Program-made: the position numbers and the translations under genes
The notes under the pieces: model-generated
What the model was told of the DNA's origin: nothing
Seen by the model: the letters and a program-made list of their open reading frames with translations, nothing else
The model's database searches: none
Part shown: in pieces, positions 1 through 9,968 of the stretch
How positions within the stretch are numbered: the first letter of the stretch is position 1
Layout of the letters: each line of letters starts with the position of its first letter
Assembly: GCA_018713745.1 (NCBI GenBank)
Contig: DVOH01000024.1
Coordinates: 1 to 64,000 of the forward strand
Direction: 5' to 3'
From: Candidatus Stercoripulliclostridium merdipullorum
GTDB lineage: Bacteria > Bacillota > Clostridia > Christensenellales > DTU072
DNA length: 64,000 nt

Positions 1-23
1 AGAGGAAGATTACTGATTCCGAC

Positions 24-48
24 GCCGCCGAAAGGCGGCTTTGTCTTA
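24..48 (+). terminator. Probable terminator of a gene left of the window
   Basis: GCCGCC and GGCGGC pair around a GAAA loop and are followed by an imperfect T-rich tail. A short frame at bases 2-16 (Glu-Glu-Asp-Tyr-stop) could be the last codons of the upstream gene, but too little is visible to call it. Confidence 0.5.
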
Positions 49-143
49 TCGTTTTTTGAGTGGGAATCGGGCGCCGTGGCGGCGGTTTTAACGTCGAAAT
101 CCCACCCTTAAAAGAAATAAATCGTAAATCAGCCCCGAAGTTC

Positions 144-176
144 TTGCTATATATTATTTATATATGCTATTATAAT
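144..176 (+). promoter_or_regulatory. Putative promoter of the surface-protein operon
   Basis: TTGCTA at 144-149 is followed by TATTAT (168-173, 18-base spacer) and overlapping TATAAT (171-176), the latter preceded by a TGC as in extended -10 elements, inside an AT-rich strip. The Shine-Dalgarno GAGGA lies at 196-200. The exact -10 cannot be decided by eye. Confidence 0.5.
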
Positions 177-206
177 TTCGCATAACTAAGTTAGCGAGGA
201 CTTTTT

Positions 207-3200
207 ATGATGAAAACCTTTAGACTTGCCGGCAAACGTTGGTTTGTTGCGACGGTATTATTGCTGTCGGCGTTGGTCCTTTGTATGGTTTTGGTTTCGT
301 CGGGCGCGCCCGTAGCGGCGGCACAGGACGAAATTCCCGTGCGTCAGGACGAAGAAGGGCTGTTGGCGTTTTCGGTCGATACCGGCAGTTATGTATCGGG
401 CGTGGCTTACGTCGGCGCTTCGTCGGCGGATATGCCTGCGTTTCAGTTGATTCCGGGTGCGATGTCGGGCGATATCGCCGTCAATGCGGTCGAATATTTT
501 TACCGTTGGCAAAACGGCGTCGAGTATGACGAAAACGACGGAGATTGGACTTCCCTCGGCAACGTCAACCCCGAAACCAACGCCTGCGAATTCATCCCCG
601 AAAGTCTGATCGGCGTCAATACATATTACAACAAATATGTCTTTTTCAAGGCGCGCTATCTTGTCACCGAAGAGGACGGTCAGCAATATTATCTCGAATA
701 TCAAAATCCCGTTTTTGTCGATCTGATCTATCTCAAATCGACCGGGACCGACGATTTTTCAATCAAAGACATCACTTCCACCTATAAAGTCGGCAGTGCG
801 GACGTTACGTACGACTCCCAGTATTCCTCGCCCTGGGTTTCGACGTCGATTACTTTCCGCGTCACCCTTGCCGACGAATCGCTTTCTGCCGCCAATGTTT
901 GGTATGAGCTCGGCGATCAGCCCGCGCGTCAGGCTTCTTTGGTTGACGACGGCGACGGAACGTACTCCTTTGTCGCAACCGTAGCCGAAAGTTATCGCGG
1001 TGAAGTGTATTTCTATGGCGGCAGTCCCGACGGGACACAGTCCTCTGCCTATTCGGGACGCAGAGCCATCCAGCTCGACGTAGCCACCCCTCAAATGGCG
1101 ATTTCGGCATTGTCCAACGGGCAAGAATATCATCCCGGCACCTGGGCAAGCAACAACGTCGTTTATTCCGTCAGACCCGATCCCGACAGCACGCCCAACA
1201 TTTCCGGCGCACTGTTCTATTTCAAAACACAGGACATGGACGAATGGCAGGAAATGTCCTCCCAAGCAGACGGCAGCTATGCGTATACGTTCGCCGAGAC
1301 CACGCTCGGCGTGCAGTTCAAAGCGGTCAGCCTTGCCGGCAAAGAAAGTGAGGCAACCGACCCCCGCGACGTCCTGATCGATCCCGTTACCCCCGATCTT
1401 CAGTTGTCGGCGACCGACGGCGACGGCATGAAGATTCTGTCGATGGGCTCCGAAAGCGCAAGCGGCTTCCGCGTCGGCTATGCCACGGACAGCATCCGGT
1501 TCGTTTTGTATAACGGAGCCGCCGATCAGCAATCCCGTATCACCTATCAATACAAACTTCAAGGGCAGGGCGACGACGCTTATGTCGATATCAACGAAAC
1601 CAACGGCGCGTTTGTACTCAGCCACTCCCACAGCGCGACGGCACCCATCGTCGACCGTACTTACGTTTTCCGCGCGGTATCCCAGGCGGGGTTGACCGAC
1701 GGCGCCGAATTTACCGTTACGGTTGTGCCCAAAACGTTTGAATTTTCGATGGAAGACGTCGATCTGACCCCCAACGATCAGGGCTGGCTGAAAGACGATA
1801 TCGAACTGATTTTCCGCGTACCCAACTTCTTCCCCGCAAACCGCGCTTCCGAGTACGACTTCTATTCGCAGCTCGGCGAAGACAATACCTCCTTGACCCG
1901 CGTCGAAGCCGTCTTTGTCGATACGGCAGACGGCTACAGCCGTTTCCGCGTCGTCGTCGACACGCTGCTCGACGGGACCAAACCCCTCCGCTTCTATGCC
2001 ATCAACAAAGCGGGCAACAAGTCGGAATGGCTTTCCCTTCTTTATGAAGGCAACCCCGTTCGCCTCGATAACCGCGATCCCGTTGCCGAAGTCGTGCGTC
2101 AACTCGATCCCGACGGTCATATTCTTGCCGAAGGCGATTGGGCAAACGGCGCGATTAAAGTTACGCTCAAACCCCGCGCCGAAGGCTCCTCCGCAGACAG
2201 CCCCGAAGCCAATATTTCGGGCGTCCGTTGCTTTACGCGCATTAACGGATTCAATACCGACGAAATCGTCATGCAGGACGGCGTCTTTGTCAAAACTTTT
2301 GACACCTCGGGCGTTTATCGGTTTGTGCTGATCAGCGGAGCGGGACGCGAAACCGTTATTTCCGTTTCGATCGACATCGAAACCAAAACTTCCATCGAAG
2401 TCATGCCCGGCGGAATCGTCGCCACCACTTCGCTCGGGACCGAAATTCCGTACGACGGATCGGTGACCATCGCGCAGGACGTTACCGTTACCTTCGATAC
2501 CAACCAGAACGGACACTTCCTCGTGTATTTCCGCGACGTCACCAACGTTTCCGACATCAGCGTCGACCTTTCGGACTATACGATGAGCGGGGACGAAACC
2601 TTGTTTGTCGCCGCACCCTCGGACGGCGCAACGACAAGGGTATTTGACGTCATCCTCGTATCCAAGGCTTATACCTACGACGGTCAGCGCGCAATGACCG
2701 AGCGGCATCGTTTGACGTTCCGCTACGACGTCGTCGACTTTGTCTTAACCGTCGATTATACCGCAACGTCCGACTGGGTCTCTTCGATCGACTTTGCGTT
2801 TTCTATCTCCGATCCCTCGGTGACCGTCACCAAATATCAGATGCGCCTGATGGACTATCAGGAAGGCGTCTGGGGCGAGTGGATCGATCTCAACGAAGTC
2901 GACCTTTACAATCCTTCCTATACCTTCCAGGGCGTCATGCAGTCCTATCGCGGGATCGAAGCGGGACGTTCCTTCCGCGGCAAAATCGAGTTCCGCGCCC
3001 TCAACAAGGCGGGATATCCCTCCAACGAAGTCGGACCCGAAACCGTCATTATGGTCGACAGTTCGATTCCCGATCCGTTCTATGCCGTCGCACAGACGAT
3101 CGGTGACTTCGATATCGGGGCAAATTCCCTCACCGTATACAGCAAAGAGGACATTTTCCTGCGCTCTTCCGCCAAGTCGGGAGATCCGCTCTTCGATCGT

Positions 3201-5921
3201 AAATCTCCTATAACCTATTACTATAAAGTGCTCGAATCGGCAGACGCCGTCTTGCCCGCATTCGATATCAATACCTTTACCGCTTTGTCCGAGGACGCTT
3301 CGATCAACCTCGCCAACGGCTCGGTGTACGCGATTTACGCCGTCAACGGATTGTCCGCCAATTCCATCCGCAAGTTTATCTTCGTCAAACAGGTCGAAAC
3401 CACTTCGGGGTATATTCAAGGCGGGATCCTCGGGCCTACCGGCAACCTCGAATTCAACTGGTCCGACCGCGCCGAAGTCAAAATTACCGCCCATTCCGAC
3501 ACCGCCATTTCCATCTGGTACCAGATCGGCGACGGAACCTGGGAGCGCTACGAAGAAAACGGCAATCCTTATTTTGCCGTCAACGACAGTTATAATGTTA
3601 CAAAGAGTATCTGGTTCCTCGGAGAAGCCGACGGAACGCGGCCTACCGCCATTGTCGGCAATCTGAACGATACCGTCCGCTTCCGCATCACCAACCGTGC
3701 AGGTGACGTCTATGACGATCTCCCGCGCGTTCGGATTCAGATCGACGTCGACAGCCCCGACTTTACCATCGACGCGATGATCGGCGATCAGATTCTGACC
3801 GATTTCGATCGCTGGTACAATCAGGCGATTCAGCTCCGCATTACGCCCGACAGCCCCGATCAGAATCCCGGCGGCGTCAAGTACAGCTACTGCCTAAACA
3901 ACGAAAACGGACAGTATATTCCCCTCAACGTCGGAGCGACGTTTATCTCCACCGACTATCTGACGGGCGAAGGCTATGACGGCAACGGCGAATTTACCGT
4001 ATATATCAAAGCCGTTCCCAATGCCAATACGACCAAAGTCGTCATCCGTTCGATTACCTTGCGGATCGACAAAGTCGTCCCCGACTTTAATCTGAAAGGT
4101 ACGGTAACGATGGCAGGGGGCAGCACCAAAACGCTTGCTTCGGGCGAATGGACCAATGCCGACGAAGTCCGCATCAGTCTCGAAATCCTTGCCGAAGGCG
4201 CTTCGCAGATCCGATATTTCTATCATTTCGGCGATATCAACAACGTGACCGAGTGGCCGGCGGGCGGATATGTTTCGCAACGGATCGAAACGGTTTATGT
4301 CTATGCCGAAAACGAGGCGGGCGTTCGCGTGGAACGTGAGTTCAGCGTTAAGATCGACAAGATTCCGCCCAAGATCAACTCGGGCAGCATCAAAAACAAC
4401 GAGAACGACCCCGACAATCCTTATCGTTATTATATTGATCAGGTGATCACGTTCGAGGAAGAAAACCTCAAAGAAGCCCGTTATAACAATTTCCCGCTGA
4501 CCAACGGCGCGGTGATCGCCACCAACACCGTCGATAACAGCAACGGCGGGTATGTGCATATCGTGGTAGAGGATCTTGCCGGCAACAAAACAGAACTCAA
4601 ATTCTATATGACGGTGTTCGATCTCAACGTCAACACGATTACGTTGAGCGACGCCGACATCGCGTTGCTCGAACGCTTCCAAAGCGATTTCAACAACGCG
4701 GCGTCGACGCTTACGGCATCGCGCAGAGAATACTTCGATACCTATATCGGCCGTCTGTGGGATCGCGTCGCCACCCTGCAGAAAGAAATCGACGAGTATC
4801 GTCAGTTCCTCGAACAGGTTAACATCCGCGTCAGCTTCGAACTGAAGTCCGACTTTGCGGATATGGAAAAATATTATAACTATTTCAACACCGACGACGT
4901 CACCGTTCGTTATCCCGAATGGCAACAGAAAAAGATTCTGGAAGGCGTGTACGCCGGCTATTACAGCAAGCTGGATTCCGAATACAAAAAGCTGCTTGCG
5001 CAGATGGAAACCATCCGTACCATCGAAAAACAAGCGACCGCACTGCCTGCCATCAACGTGGTGGAAACATCCGATTATCAGGAGATTCTCCGCGTTTACA
5101 ACGCCTATGACAGCCTGACCAACGATCAGAAGAGTGTGTTCCAAGCAACGCTGTATACCAAACTGACCGAAATCAAGCGGCGTTGCGAAGTGTTGCTGCT
5201 ACAGGATTCCTCGACCGGTATCTCGATCAACGGCGACGATCTTGCCGCAGGCGCGACGATCGAAGTCGTTTCGTATGACAAGAAGTCCGAACTCTTCAAC
5301 AACGCACAGCTTGCCATCCTCGAAACCGTCAGCGAAAACGATCCGCGCGCCATCGTCAGCATCAGCAAAGTCGGACTGACCGGATACGGCTCGCAGTTCG
5401 ATACCGGTACGATTACGGTGTCGCTCCCCATCCCCGACGACTTCCTCAATTATATTTACTTCGACGTCTATAAACTCGGCGCCGACGGAACGATCACACC
5501 CATTGCCGACACGACGATTGCCGGAGACGGAAAGAGCATCTCCTTTGAGACCAATCAGCTCGATACTTACATCCTGGTCACCAAAGCCAATCTGACCGTC
5601 CGCGAAAAATCCAAAGAGATCTACGGGACGTTTGCCGGGATCGAAATCGACGCGACGCTGTTGACCTACATTACTTATGCCGCATGCGGAATGTTCGGAC
5701 TTTTGGTTCTTATTATGATCATTATGGGAATCCGGAAGGGACAATTCCTGCGCCGCTACAACAAGAGCTACAAATACGGTCTTGCCAAACGCGGGATTGA
5801 CAACATTCCCAAAGGCAACCCCGCGCCTTACGCCAACCCCGTACATGAGAGCGAACGGATGAACTTTGAGCAACGCGTTTACGAAAAGAAGCGTCGCGCC
5901 AAAAAAAACAGAATCAAATAA
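207..5921 (+). CDS. Very large membrane-anchored surface protein with Ig-like repeats
   Basis: A 1904-residue exported protein. A basic N-terminus and hydrophobic core ending in a run of alanines (about residues 1-40) form a signal peptide. Near the C-terminus (about 1820-1843) is one membrane segment, followed by a roughly 60-residue, strongly basic cytoplasmic tail. The body is made of repeated beta-rich modules of about 90-130 residues, many opening with Asp-x-x-x-Pro or a variant and carrying a Gly-x-W turn, resembling bacterial Ig-like repeats. About residues 1470-1660 look helical. No catalytic motif or LPXTG signal was seen. Adhesion or a cell-surface scaffold is an inference. The start has a GAGGA site 6 bases upstream; a second ATG follows directly. 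It leads an operon with the next two genes (gaps of 21 and 19 bases). Confidence 0.8.
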   Translation: MMKTFRLAGKRWFVATVLLLSALVLCMVLVSSGAPVAAAQDEIPVRQDEEGLLAFSVDTGSYVSGVAYVGASSADMPAFQLIPGAMSGDIAVNAVEYFYRWQNGVEYDENDGDWTSLGNVNPETNACEFIPESLIGVNTYYNKYVFFKARYLVTEEDGQQYYLEYQNPVFVDLIYLKSTGTDDFSIKDITSTYKVGSADVTYDSQYSSPWVSTSITFRVTLADESLSAANVWYELGDQPARQASLVDDGDGTYSFVATVAESYRGEVYFYGGSPDGTQSSAYSGRRAIQLDVATPQMAISALSNGQEYHPGTWASNNVVYSVRPDPDSTPNISGALFYFKTQDMDEWQEMSSQADGSYAYTFAETTLGVQFKAVSLAGKESEATDPRDVLIDPVTPDLQLSATDGDGMKILSMGSESASGFRVGYATDSIRFVLYNGAADQQSRITYQYKLQGQGDDAYVDINETNGAFVLSHSHSATAPIVDRTYVFRAVSQAGLTDGAEFTVTVVPKTFEFSMEDVDLTPNDQGWLKDDIELIFRVPNFFPANRASEYDFYSQLGEDNTSLTRVEAVFVDTADGYSRFRVVVDTLLDGTKPLRFYAINKAGNKSEWLSLLYEGNPVRLDNRDPVAEVVRQLDPDGHILAEGDWANGAIKVTLKPRAEGSSADSPEANISGVRCFTRINGFNTDEIVMQDGVFVKTFDTSGVYRFVLISGAGRETVISVSIDIETKTSIEVMPGGIVATTSLGTEIPYDGSVTIAQDVTVTFDTNQNGHFLVYFRDVTNVSDISVDLSDYTMSGDETLFVAAPSDGATTRVFDVILVSKAYTYDGQRAMTERHRLTFRYDVVDFVLTVDYTATSDWVSSIDFAFSISDPSVTVTKYQMRLMDYQEGVWGEWIDLNEVDLYNPSYTFQGVMQSYRGIEAGRSFRGKIEFRALNKAGYPSNEVGPETVIMVDSSIPDPFYAVAQTIGDFDIGANSLTVYSKEDIFLRSSAKSGDPLFDRKSPITYYYKVLESADAVLPAFDINTFTALSEDASINLANGSVYAIYAVNGLSANSIRKFIFVKQVETTSGYIQGGILGPTGNLEFNWSDRAEVKITAHSDTAISIWYQIGDGTWERYEENGNPYFAVNDSYNVTKSIWFLGEADGTRPTAIVGNLNDTVRFRITNRAGDVYDDLPRVRIQIDVDSPDFTIDAMIGDQILTDFDRWYNQAIQLRITPDSPDQNPGGVKYSYCLNNENGQYIPLNVGATFISTDYLTGEGYDGNGEFTVYIKAVPNANTTKVVIRSITLRIDKVVPDFNLKGTVTMAGGSTKTLASGEWTNADEVRISLEILAEGASQIRYFYHFGDINNVTEWPAGGYVSQRIETVYVYAENEAGVRVEREFSVKIDKIPPKINSGSIKNNENDPDNPYRYYIDQVITFEEENLKEARYNNFPLTNGAVIATNTVDNSNGGYVHIVVEDLAGNKTELKFYMTVFDLNVNTITLSDADIALLERFQSDFNNAASTLTASRREYFDTYIGRLWDRVATLQKEIDEYRQFLEQVNIRVSFELKSDFADMEKYYNYFNTDDVTVRYPEWQQKKILEGVYAGYYSKLDSEYKKLLAQMETIRTIEKQATALPAINVVETSDYQEILRVYNAYDSLTNDQKSVFQATLYTKLTEIKRRCEVLLLQDSSTGISINGDDLAAGATIEVVSYDKKSELFNNAQLAILETVSENDPRAIVSISKVGLTGYGSQFDTGTITVSLPIPDDFLNYIYFDVYKLGADGTITPIADTTIAGDGKSISFETNQLDTYILVTKANLTVREKSKEIYGTFAGIEIDATLLTYITYAACGMFGLLVLIMIIMGIRKGQFLRRYNKSYKYGLAKRGIDNIPKGNPAPYANPVHESERMNFEQRVYEKKRRAKKNRIK

Positions 5922-5942
5922 CCTGAACAAGGAGGAGACGAT

Positions 5943-6704
5943 ATGTCAGCAAAAGCGCAAGCGTTTGTCAATTTCTACGCCGCGATCGGAACACTCGAAA
6001 AATTTGTCGAGCTCGACCCGCAGGCGAAAGAAATTGCAAAATCCTACAACCTCACCATTCGGTTTGACGTCGGCGGAGGCCCCGACGGACTGCTGATTTT
6101 CAAAGACGGCACCGTACAGGCGATCCCTTATGACGGCAGAAGAGTCGACATTCATCTCATTTGCCCGACGCCCGAAAAATTCAACGACGTCGTTGACGGC
6201 AAAGCCATGCCGCTTCCCGTAAAAGGGCTGTTCAAAACCCTTAAGTTTATGGGCAGCAAAACCGCTCCCTTTAGCGTTCTGACCGACCGGATGGGTGCGC
6301 TGATGCGCCAGAAAGAATTCAAGGATCAAGCCGAAAAAGATCTCAGCACCAAGCTGAAATTCTATGCGATGGTGGCAGGGCTTGCTCAGGTTGCCAATCA
6401 CGATCCCATCGCGCAATATGCGATGAAACGCATTGTCGACGGCGAAATCAGTATCGAAATCCTCGGCGAGTGCGCCGCAACGCTGATCAAAAAGGACGGT
6501 CAGCTGACTTGCGTACGTCAACCTTCGCAAAAAGGCAGAGCGTTTATGCAATTTACCACGCTCGAAATCGCTGCCGGCGTAATCGACGGCAAACTCGACG
6601 CAATGAGCTGTATCAGCGACGGGTCGCTGATCACCAAAGGGCACATGCTGATGCTGGATAACGTCAACAAAATCCTCAACATTCTGCCCAAATACCTTTC
6701 GTAA
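5943..6704 (+). CDS. SCP2-like (sterol carrier protein 2 fold) protein
   Basis: A 253-residue soluble protein. Residues about 35-110 contain Gly-rich and 'LLIFKDGTVQAIP' segments followed by a pattern (Thr-Pro-Glu, Val-Val-x-Gly-Lys, Leu-Lys-Phe-Met) that resembles the SCP2 lipid-binding fold. The rest is unassigned. SCP2 domains bind acyl chains or other hydrophobic ligands; the ligand here is unknown. The start has a strong AAGGAGGAG site. It sits in one transcription unit between the giant surface protein and the class III aminotransferase, which suggests a shared task, perhaps in envelope lipid or surface modification. That link is inference only. Confidence 0.55.
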   Translation: MSAKAQAFVNFYAAIGTLEKFVELDPQAKEIAKSYNLTIRFDVGGGPDGLLIFKDGTVQAIPYDGRRVDIHLICPTPEKFNDVVDGKAMPLPVKGLFKTLKFMGSKTAPFSVLTDRMGALMRQKEFKDQAEKDLSTKLKFYAMVAGLAQVANHDPIAQYAMKRIVDGEISIEILGECAATLIKKDGQLTCVRQPSQKGRAFMQFTTLEIAAGVIDGKLDAMSCISDGSLITKGHMLMLDNVNKILNILPKYLS

Positions 6705-6723
6705 GAGTCAAGGAGTTACCGCT

Positions 6724-7980
6724 ATGACGTATGTTTATCCCAAAAATGTAGAAACCATGAAACGTGCCGCCAAAGTGATTCCGTGCGGCGTTTACGGGCA
6801 TCTCGGTCCCGGCGAAGGATGTATGATTCCCAGCTCGGCATATCCGTTTTTCGTATCCCGCGCCAAGGGCAGCGAAATGTGGGACGTGGACGGCAATCAT
6901 TTTATCGACTATATGTGCGGTTACGGCCCCAATGTTACGGGTTATTGCGACGAAGACGTCGACCGTGCCGCTCTGGAACAGATCAAGCTCGGCAACTGCA
7001 CGACGCTGCCTTCCCATATCATGGTCGACTTTGCCGAATTGCTGACCTCGACCGTTCATAAGGATTGGGCGTTCTTTGCCAAAAACGGCGGCGACGTTAC
7101 GTCGTTTGCCGTCATGGTTTCGCGCTACTATACCGGCAAAAAGAAGATTATTTTTGTCAACAATTACTATCACGGCGTTGCACCCTGGACGCAGAAGCCC
7201 GACACCCCCGGGACGTTGATTGACGATTGTAAGCACGCCTTATATGTCGATTTCAACGATGTCGAAGGGCTTAAGAAAGTTATTGCCGAAAACAAGGACG
7301 ATATCGCCTGCTTTATTTCCACTCCTTATATGCACGGCAACTTTATCGACAACGTTTTGCCCGCGGAAGGATACTGGCAGGCGGTGCGTAAACTTTGTAC
7401 CGAAAACAATATCGTCCTGATCGTTGACGATATTCGCACAGGCTTCCGCTTGAGCCTCGAGGGGTCGGATACTTATTTCGGATTTGAGGCAGACCTTATC
7501 TGCTTCTGTAAAGCCCTTGCCAACGGTTATAACGTGTCTGCGCTTTGCGGCAAAGAATTTTTGCGCGGCGCCGTCAGTGCCATCCCGTACACCGGCAGCT
7601 ATTGGATGAGTGCGGTGCCGTTTGCCGCGGGGATTGCCAATATCAACAAACTCAAAGCCAACAACGCCTGCGAACACTTTGAAAAAATGGGGACGCGCCT
7701 CAACAACGGCGTTATGAAAACGGCAAAGGAACTGGGCGTCGACCTGCGGATCTCGGGCGCACCGGCATTGTTCTACTGGCGCATCAATGACGAACTCGGC
7801 AACTTCCTCCTGCATCAGGAGTGGATCGCGGAGTGCGTCAAGCGCGGCGTATTCCTGACCAATCACCACAATCACTTCATCAATCTTTCTCTGACGCCGG
7901 CTTTGGTCGACAAGACGATCGAGATTTGCTCCGAAGCGATGCAGGTTATGGTCAACAATCACCCCGAACTGTACAAATAA
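6724..7980 (+). CDS. Class III PLP-dependent aminotransferase (HemL-like family)
   Basis: A 418-residue protein of the acetylornithine/glutamate-1-semialdehyde aminotransferase fold (type I PLP enzymes). The N-terminal 'DYMCGYGPNVTGY' pattern is typical of this family. A conserved Asp ('VDDIRTGFR') lies before the probable PLP lysine in 'FCKALANGYN' (about residues 260-270). No haem or tetrapyrrole gene is nearby, so a genuine HemL role is not supported, and an amino-sugar or beta-amino-acid substrate is just as possible. It is the last gene of a three-gene operon with the giant surface protein and ends in a strong terminator. Confidence 0.7.
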   Translation: MTYVYPKNVETMKRAAKVIPCGVYGHLGPGEGCMIPSSAYPFFVSRAKGSEMWDVDGNHFIDYMCGYGPNVTGYCDEDVDRAALEQIKLGNCTTLPSHIMVDFAELLTSTVHKDWAFFAKNGGDVTSFAVMVSRYYTGKKKIIFVNNYYHGVAPWTQKPDTPGTLIDDCKHALYVDFNDVEGLKKVIAENKDDIACFISTPYMHGNFIDNVLPAEGYWQAVRKLCTENNIVLIVDDIRTGFRLSLEGSDTYFGFEADLICFCKALANGYNVSALCGKEFLRGAVSAIPYTGSYWMSAVPFAAGIANINKLKANNACEHFEKMGTRLNNGVMKTAKELGVDLRISGAPALFYWRINDELGNFLLHQEWIAECVKRGVFLTNHHNHFINLSLTPALVDKTIEICSEAMQVMVNNHPELYK

Positions 7981-7991
7981 GCATATCGGAC

Positions 7992-8023
7992 AAAAAAGGG
8001 GACCGCGCGCGGTCCCCTTTTTT
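7992..8023 (+). terminator. Rho-independent terminator after the aminotransferase operon
   Basis: A perfect 16+16-base palindrome, six A's and GGGGACCGCG mirrored to six T's. It forms a very stable hairpin with a U tail and separates the surface-protein operon from rmuC. Confidence 0.9.
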
Positions 8024-8041
8024 GACGGAAGAGGAGTAGTT

Positions 8042-9298
8042 ATGGAAGTCATCACAGTCGTTGCCGCCGTGATCGCGGCGATTGCCGCCGTTGCGGCATT
8101 GATCGTCGCGCTGAAAAAGCAAAAAGCAACGGGACAAAACACCGATCTCGATCCCGTCCTGCGGGAAATCGGGGCAGAAGGCGCGCGGGTGCGCAGCCAT
8201 GCCGAGACTGTCAACAAAATTACGACGGAAACCTTGTATGCCGGCGTTCGGGAAACCAATCAACAGGTATTGGGTACGGTCAAAGCTATGAGCGAGCACA
8301 GCGCGGGGCGGATTGCCGAAATGAAGGACGAACTTTCGAAGTCCCTTGCCGAAATGCGGGTCAACATCAAAGGATCGCTGGACGAGGTGCGCGCCGACAA
8401 TGCAAAGCAACTGGACGAGATGCGCAAGGTCGTCGACGAAAAGCTGTCCGCAACGCTCAGCGAGCGACTCAATCAGTCTTTCGGCGTGATTTCGGAGCGG
8501 CTTGAGGCGGTTGCCAAAAACCTCGGTGAAATCAAGAGCCTTGACAACGGGATCAACGATCTGAAGCGTGTCCTGACCAATGTCAAAACGCGGGGAACGT
8601 GGGGAGAAGTTTCGCTCGAAGCATTATTGTCGGAGTTGCTGACGCCCGATCAGTATGCAAGAAGCGTGTGCGTCAAAAAGGGATCGGCAGAGCGTGTTGA
8701 CTTTGCGGTGCTGCTTCCCGAAGACGTATGCCTTCCGATCGACGTCAAATTTCCGGCGGAAGACTATTTAAGACTTTCGGAAGCGTTGGAGCATGCCGAC
8801 CGTACGGGCTACGACGAGGCGCGTAAAGCCCTTGCCGCCCGGATTCGGCAGGAAGCGCGCAGTATTTCGTCCAAATACGTCAATCCGCCCCGTACCACCG
8901 ATTTTGCCGTTATGTATCTGCCGGTCGAAGGGCTGTATGCCGAAGTGCTTCGGATGGACGGACTGATGGAAACGCTTCAGAAAGAGTACAAAGTGATTCC
9001 GGCAGGCCCCACCAATTTTGCCGCCCTTCTCAACAGCTTGCGGATGGGGTTCCGCACGCTGACCATTCAGAAATACAGTCGGGAAGTCTTTGACCTCTTC
9101 CAAAAATTCGCCAAAGACTTTGACACCTTCAGCGATCTGATCGTCAAAGCGCAGTCACAGGTCGAGTCGGTCAACAAGACCCTGGAATCGGCAGGGCACC
9201 GCACCCGTCAGATCCGCAAAAAGCTCGATCGCGTCGGCAACATCGCGCTGCCCGAAGAGGAAGAGACGCCGGGCTTGCCCGTCGGATCGGAGGACTGA
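8042..9298 (+). CDS. rmuC: RmuC-family DNA recombination protein
   Basis: A 418-residue RmuC homologue. Residues 3-24 form a single N-terminal membrane segment, followed by a long coiled coil (about 55-170) and the nuclease-like RmuC domain, with 'GTWGEVSLEALL' and 'PIDVKFPAEDYLRL' as its recognisable signatures (about 180-245). Family members limit recombination between inverted repeats in E. coli; the exact biochemistry is not settled. The start is supported by a GAGGAG site. It lies between a strong terminator and the pyrR promoter, so it is probably transcribed alone, although no clear promoter was found in the 18 bases between the upstream terminator and its start codon. Confidence 0.88.
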   Translation: MEVITVVAAVIAAIAAVAALIVALKKQKATGQNTDLDPVLREIGAEGARVRSHAETVNKITTETLYAGVRETNQQVLGTVKAMSEHSAGRIAEMKDELSKSLAEMRVNIKGSLDEVRADNAKQLDEMRKVVDEKLSATLSERLNQSFGVISERLEAVAKNLGEIKSLDNGINDLKRVLTNVKTRGTWGEVSLEALLSELLTPDQYARSVCVKKGSAERVDFAVLLPEDVCLPIDVKFPAEDYLRLSEALEHADRTGYDEARKALAARIRQEARSISSKYVNPPRTTDFAVMYLPVEGLYAEVLRMDGLMETLQKEYKVIPAGPTNFAALLNSLRMGFRTLTIQKYSREVFDLFQKFAKDFDTFSDLIVKAQSQVESVNKTLESAGHRTRQIRKKLDRVGNIALPEEEETPGLPVGSED

Positions 9299-9335
9299 GC
9301 ATACAAAATCGCGGGGAGAAACCGCGGTCAAACAG

Positions 9336-9364
9336 TTTACAAATCAGTCAAAATGCGCTATCAT
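9336..9364 (+). promoter_or_regulatory. Promoter of the pyr operon
   Basis: TTTACA (9336-9341), a 17-base spacer and TATCAT (9359-9364). Transcription would start near 9371, leaving a leader of about 26 bases before pyrR. Confidence 0.75.
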
Positions 9365-9396
9365 ATTTAGGATAAAGTAAAGGCACCGGAGAGACC

Positions 9397-9924
9397 ATGG
9401 GCAAAACCGTTCTGACCGAAAAAGAAATCGCGCTTGCCGTCAATCGCATCGCTTACGAAGTCGTCGAGTCCCTCGGCGATCGTGACGATCTTTGCGTGGT
9501 CGGGATCCGCTCGCGCGGTGTGCCCCTTGCTTTCCGCCTTGCTCAAGCGATTGCGACGGTTACGGGCGGGCAAGTTCCTGTCGGAATTTTGGACATTACC
9601 GTATTCCGTGACGATCTGATTACGGCATCCACCATTCCCGAAGCGCGTTCGACCGAGATCGACTTCGACGTCAACGGCAAACGGATTGTATTGGTCGACG
9701 ACGTACTGTTCACGGGCAGAACGATTCATGCAGCGATCGCCGCGCTGATGCAACTGGGGCGTCCCGCTTTGATCCGCACCGCGGTACTGATCGACCGCGG
9801 TCATCGCGAACTTCCCATTCACGCCGATTTCGTCGGAAAATCGATCGATACCCTTTACGGAGAGAGTGTTGACGTTTTCCTTTCGGAAACGGACGGACAA
9901 GACATTGTCAAATTAAAAGGCTAA
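9397..9924 (+). CDS. pyrR: PyrR, pyrimidine-operon RNA-binding regulator / uracil phosphoribosyltransferase
   Basis: A 175-residue protein, normal length for PyrR. The PRPP-binding loop 'IVLVDDVLFTGRTI' (about residues 97-110) and the N-terminal 'VGIRSRGVPLAFRLA' are typical. In this family PyrR senses UMP and PRPP, binds pyr mRNA to promote early termination or block translation, and often has uracil phosphoribosyltransferase activity. It is the first gene of the operon, so it would regulate its own message. The Shine-Dalgarno GGAGAG lies directly before the ATG. Its stop codon sits inside the stem of the terminator that precedes pyrB. Confidence 0.93.
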   Translation: MGKTVLTEKEIALAVNRIAYEVVESLGDRDDLCVVGIRSRGVPLAFRLAQAIATVTGGQVPVGILDITVFRDDLITASTIPEARSTEIDFDVNGKRIVLVDDVLFTGRTIHAAIAALMQLGRPALIRTAVLIDRGHRELPIHADFVGKSIDTLYGESVDVFLSETDGQDIVKLKG

Positions 9925-9949
9925 GTGTTTTGGCACTTAGCTTTTTTTT
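9920..9949 (+). terminator. Probable attenuator between pyrR and pyrB
   Basis: GCTAAGTG (9920-9927) pairs perfectly with CACTTAGC (9934-9941) and is followed by eight T's. No promoter is recognisable between it and pyrB, so transcription of the eight downstream pyr genes must read through it. This fits a PyrR-controlled attenuator, although the antiterminator strand was not identified. Confidence 0.8.
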
Positions 9950-9968
9950 CATACTTGAGAGGTAACCT

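Noticed and set aside
9371-9400. A full PyrR-binding loop before pyrR
   Set aside because: The CACCGGAGAGACC core is similar, but the flanking bases do not form the lower stem with GG opposite CC, so it is kept only as a hint under the attenuator finding.
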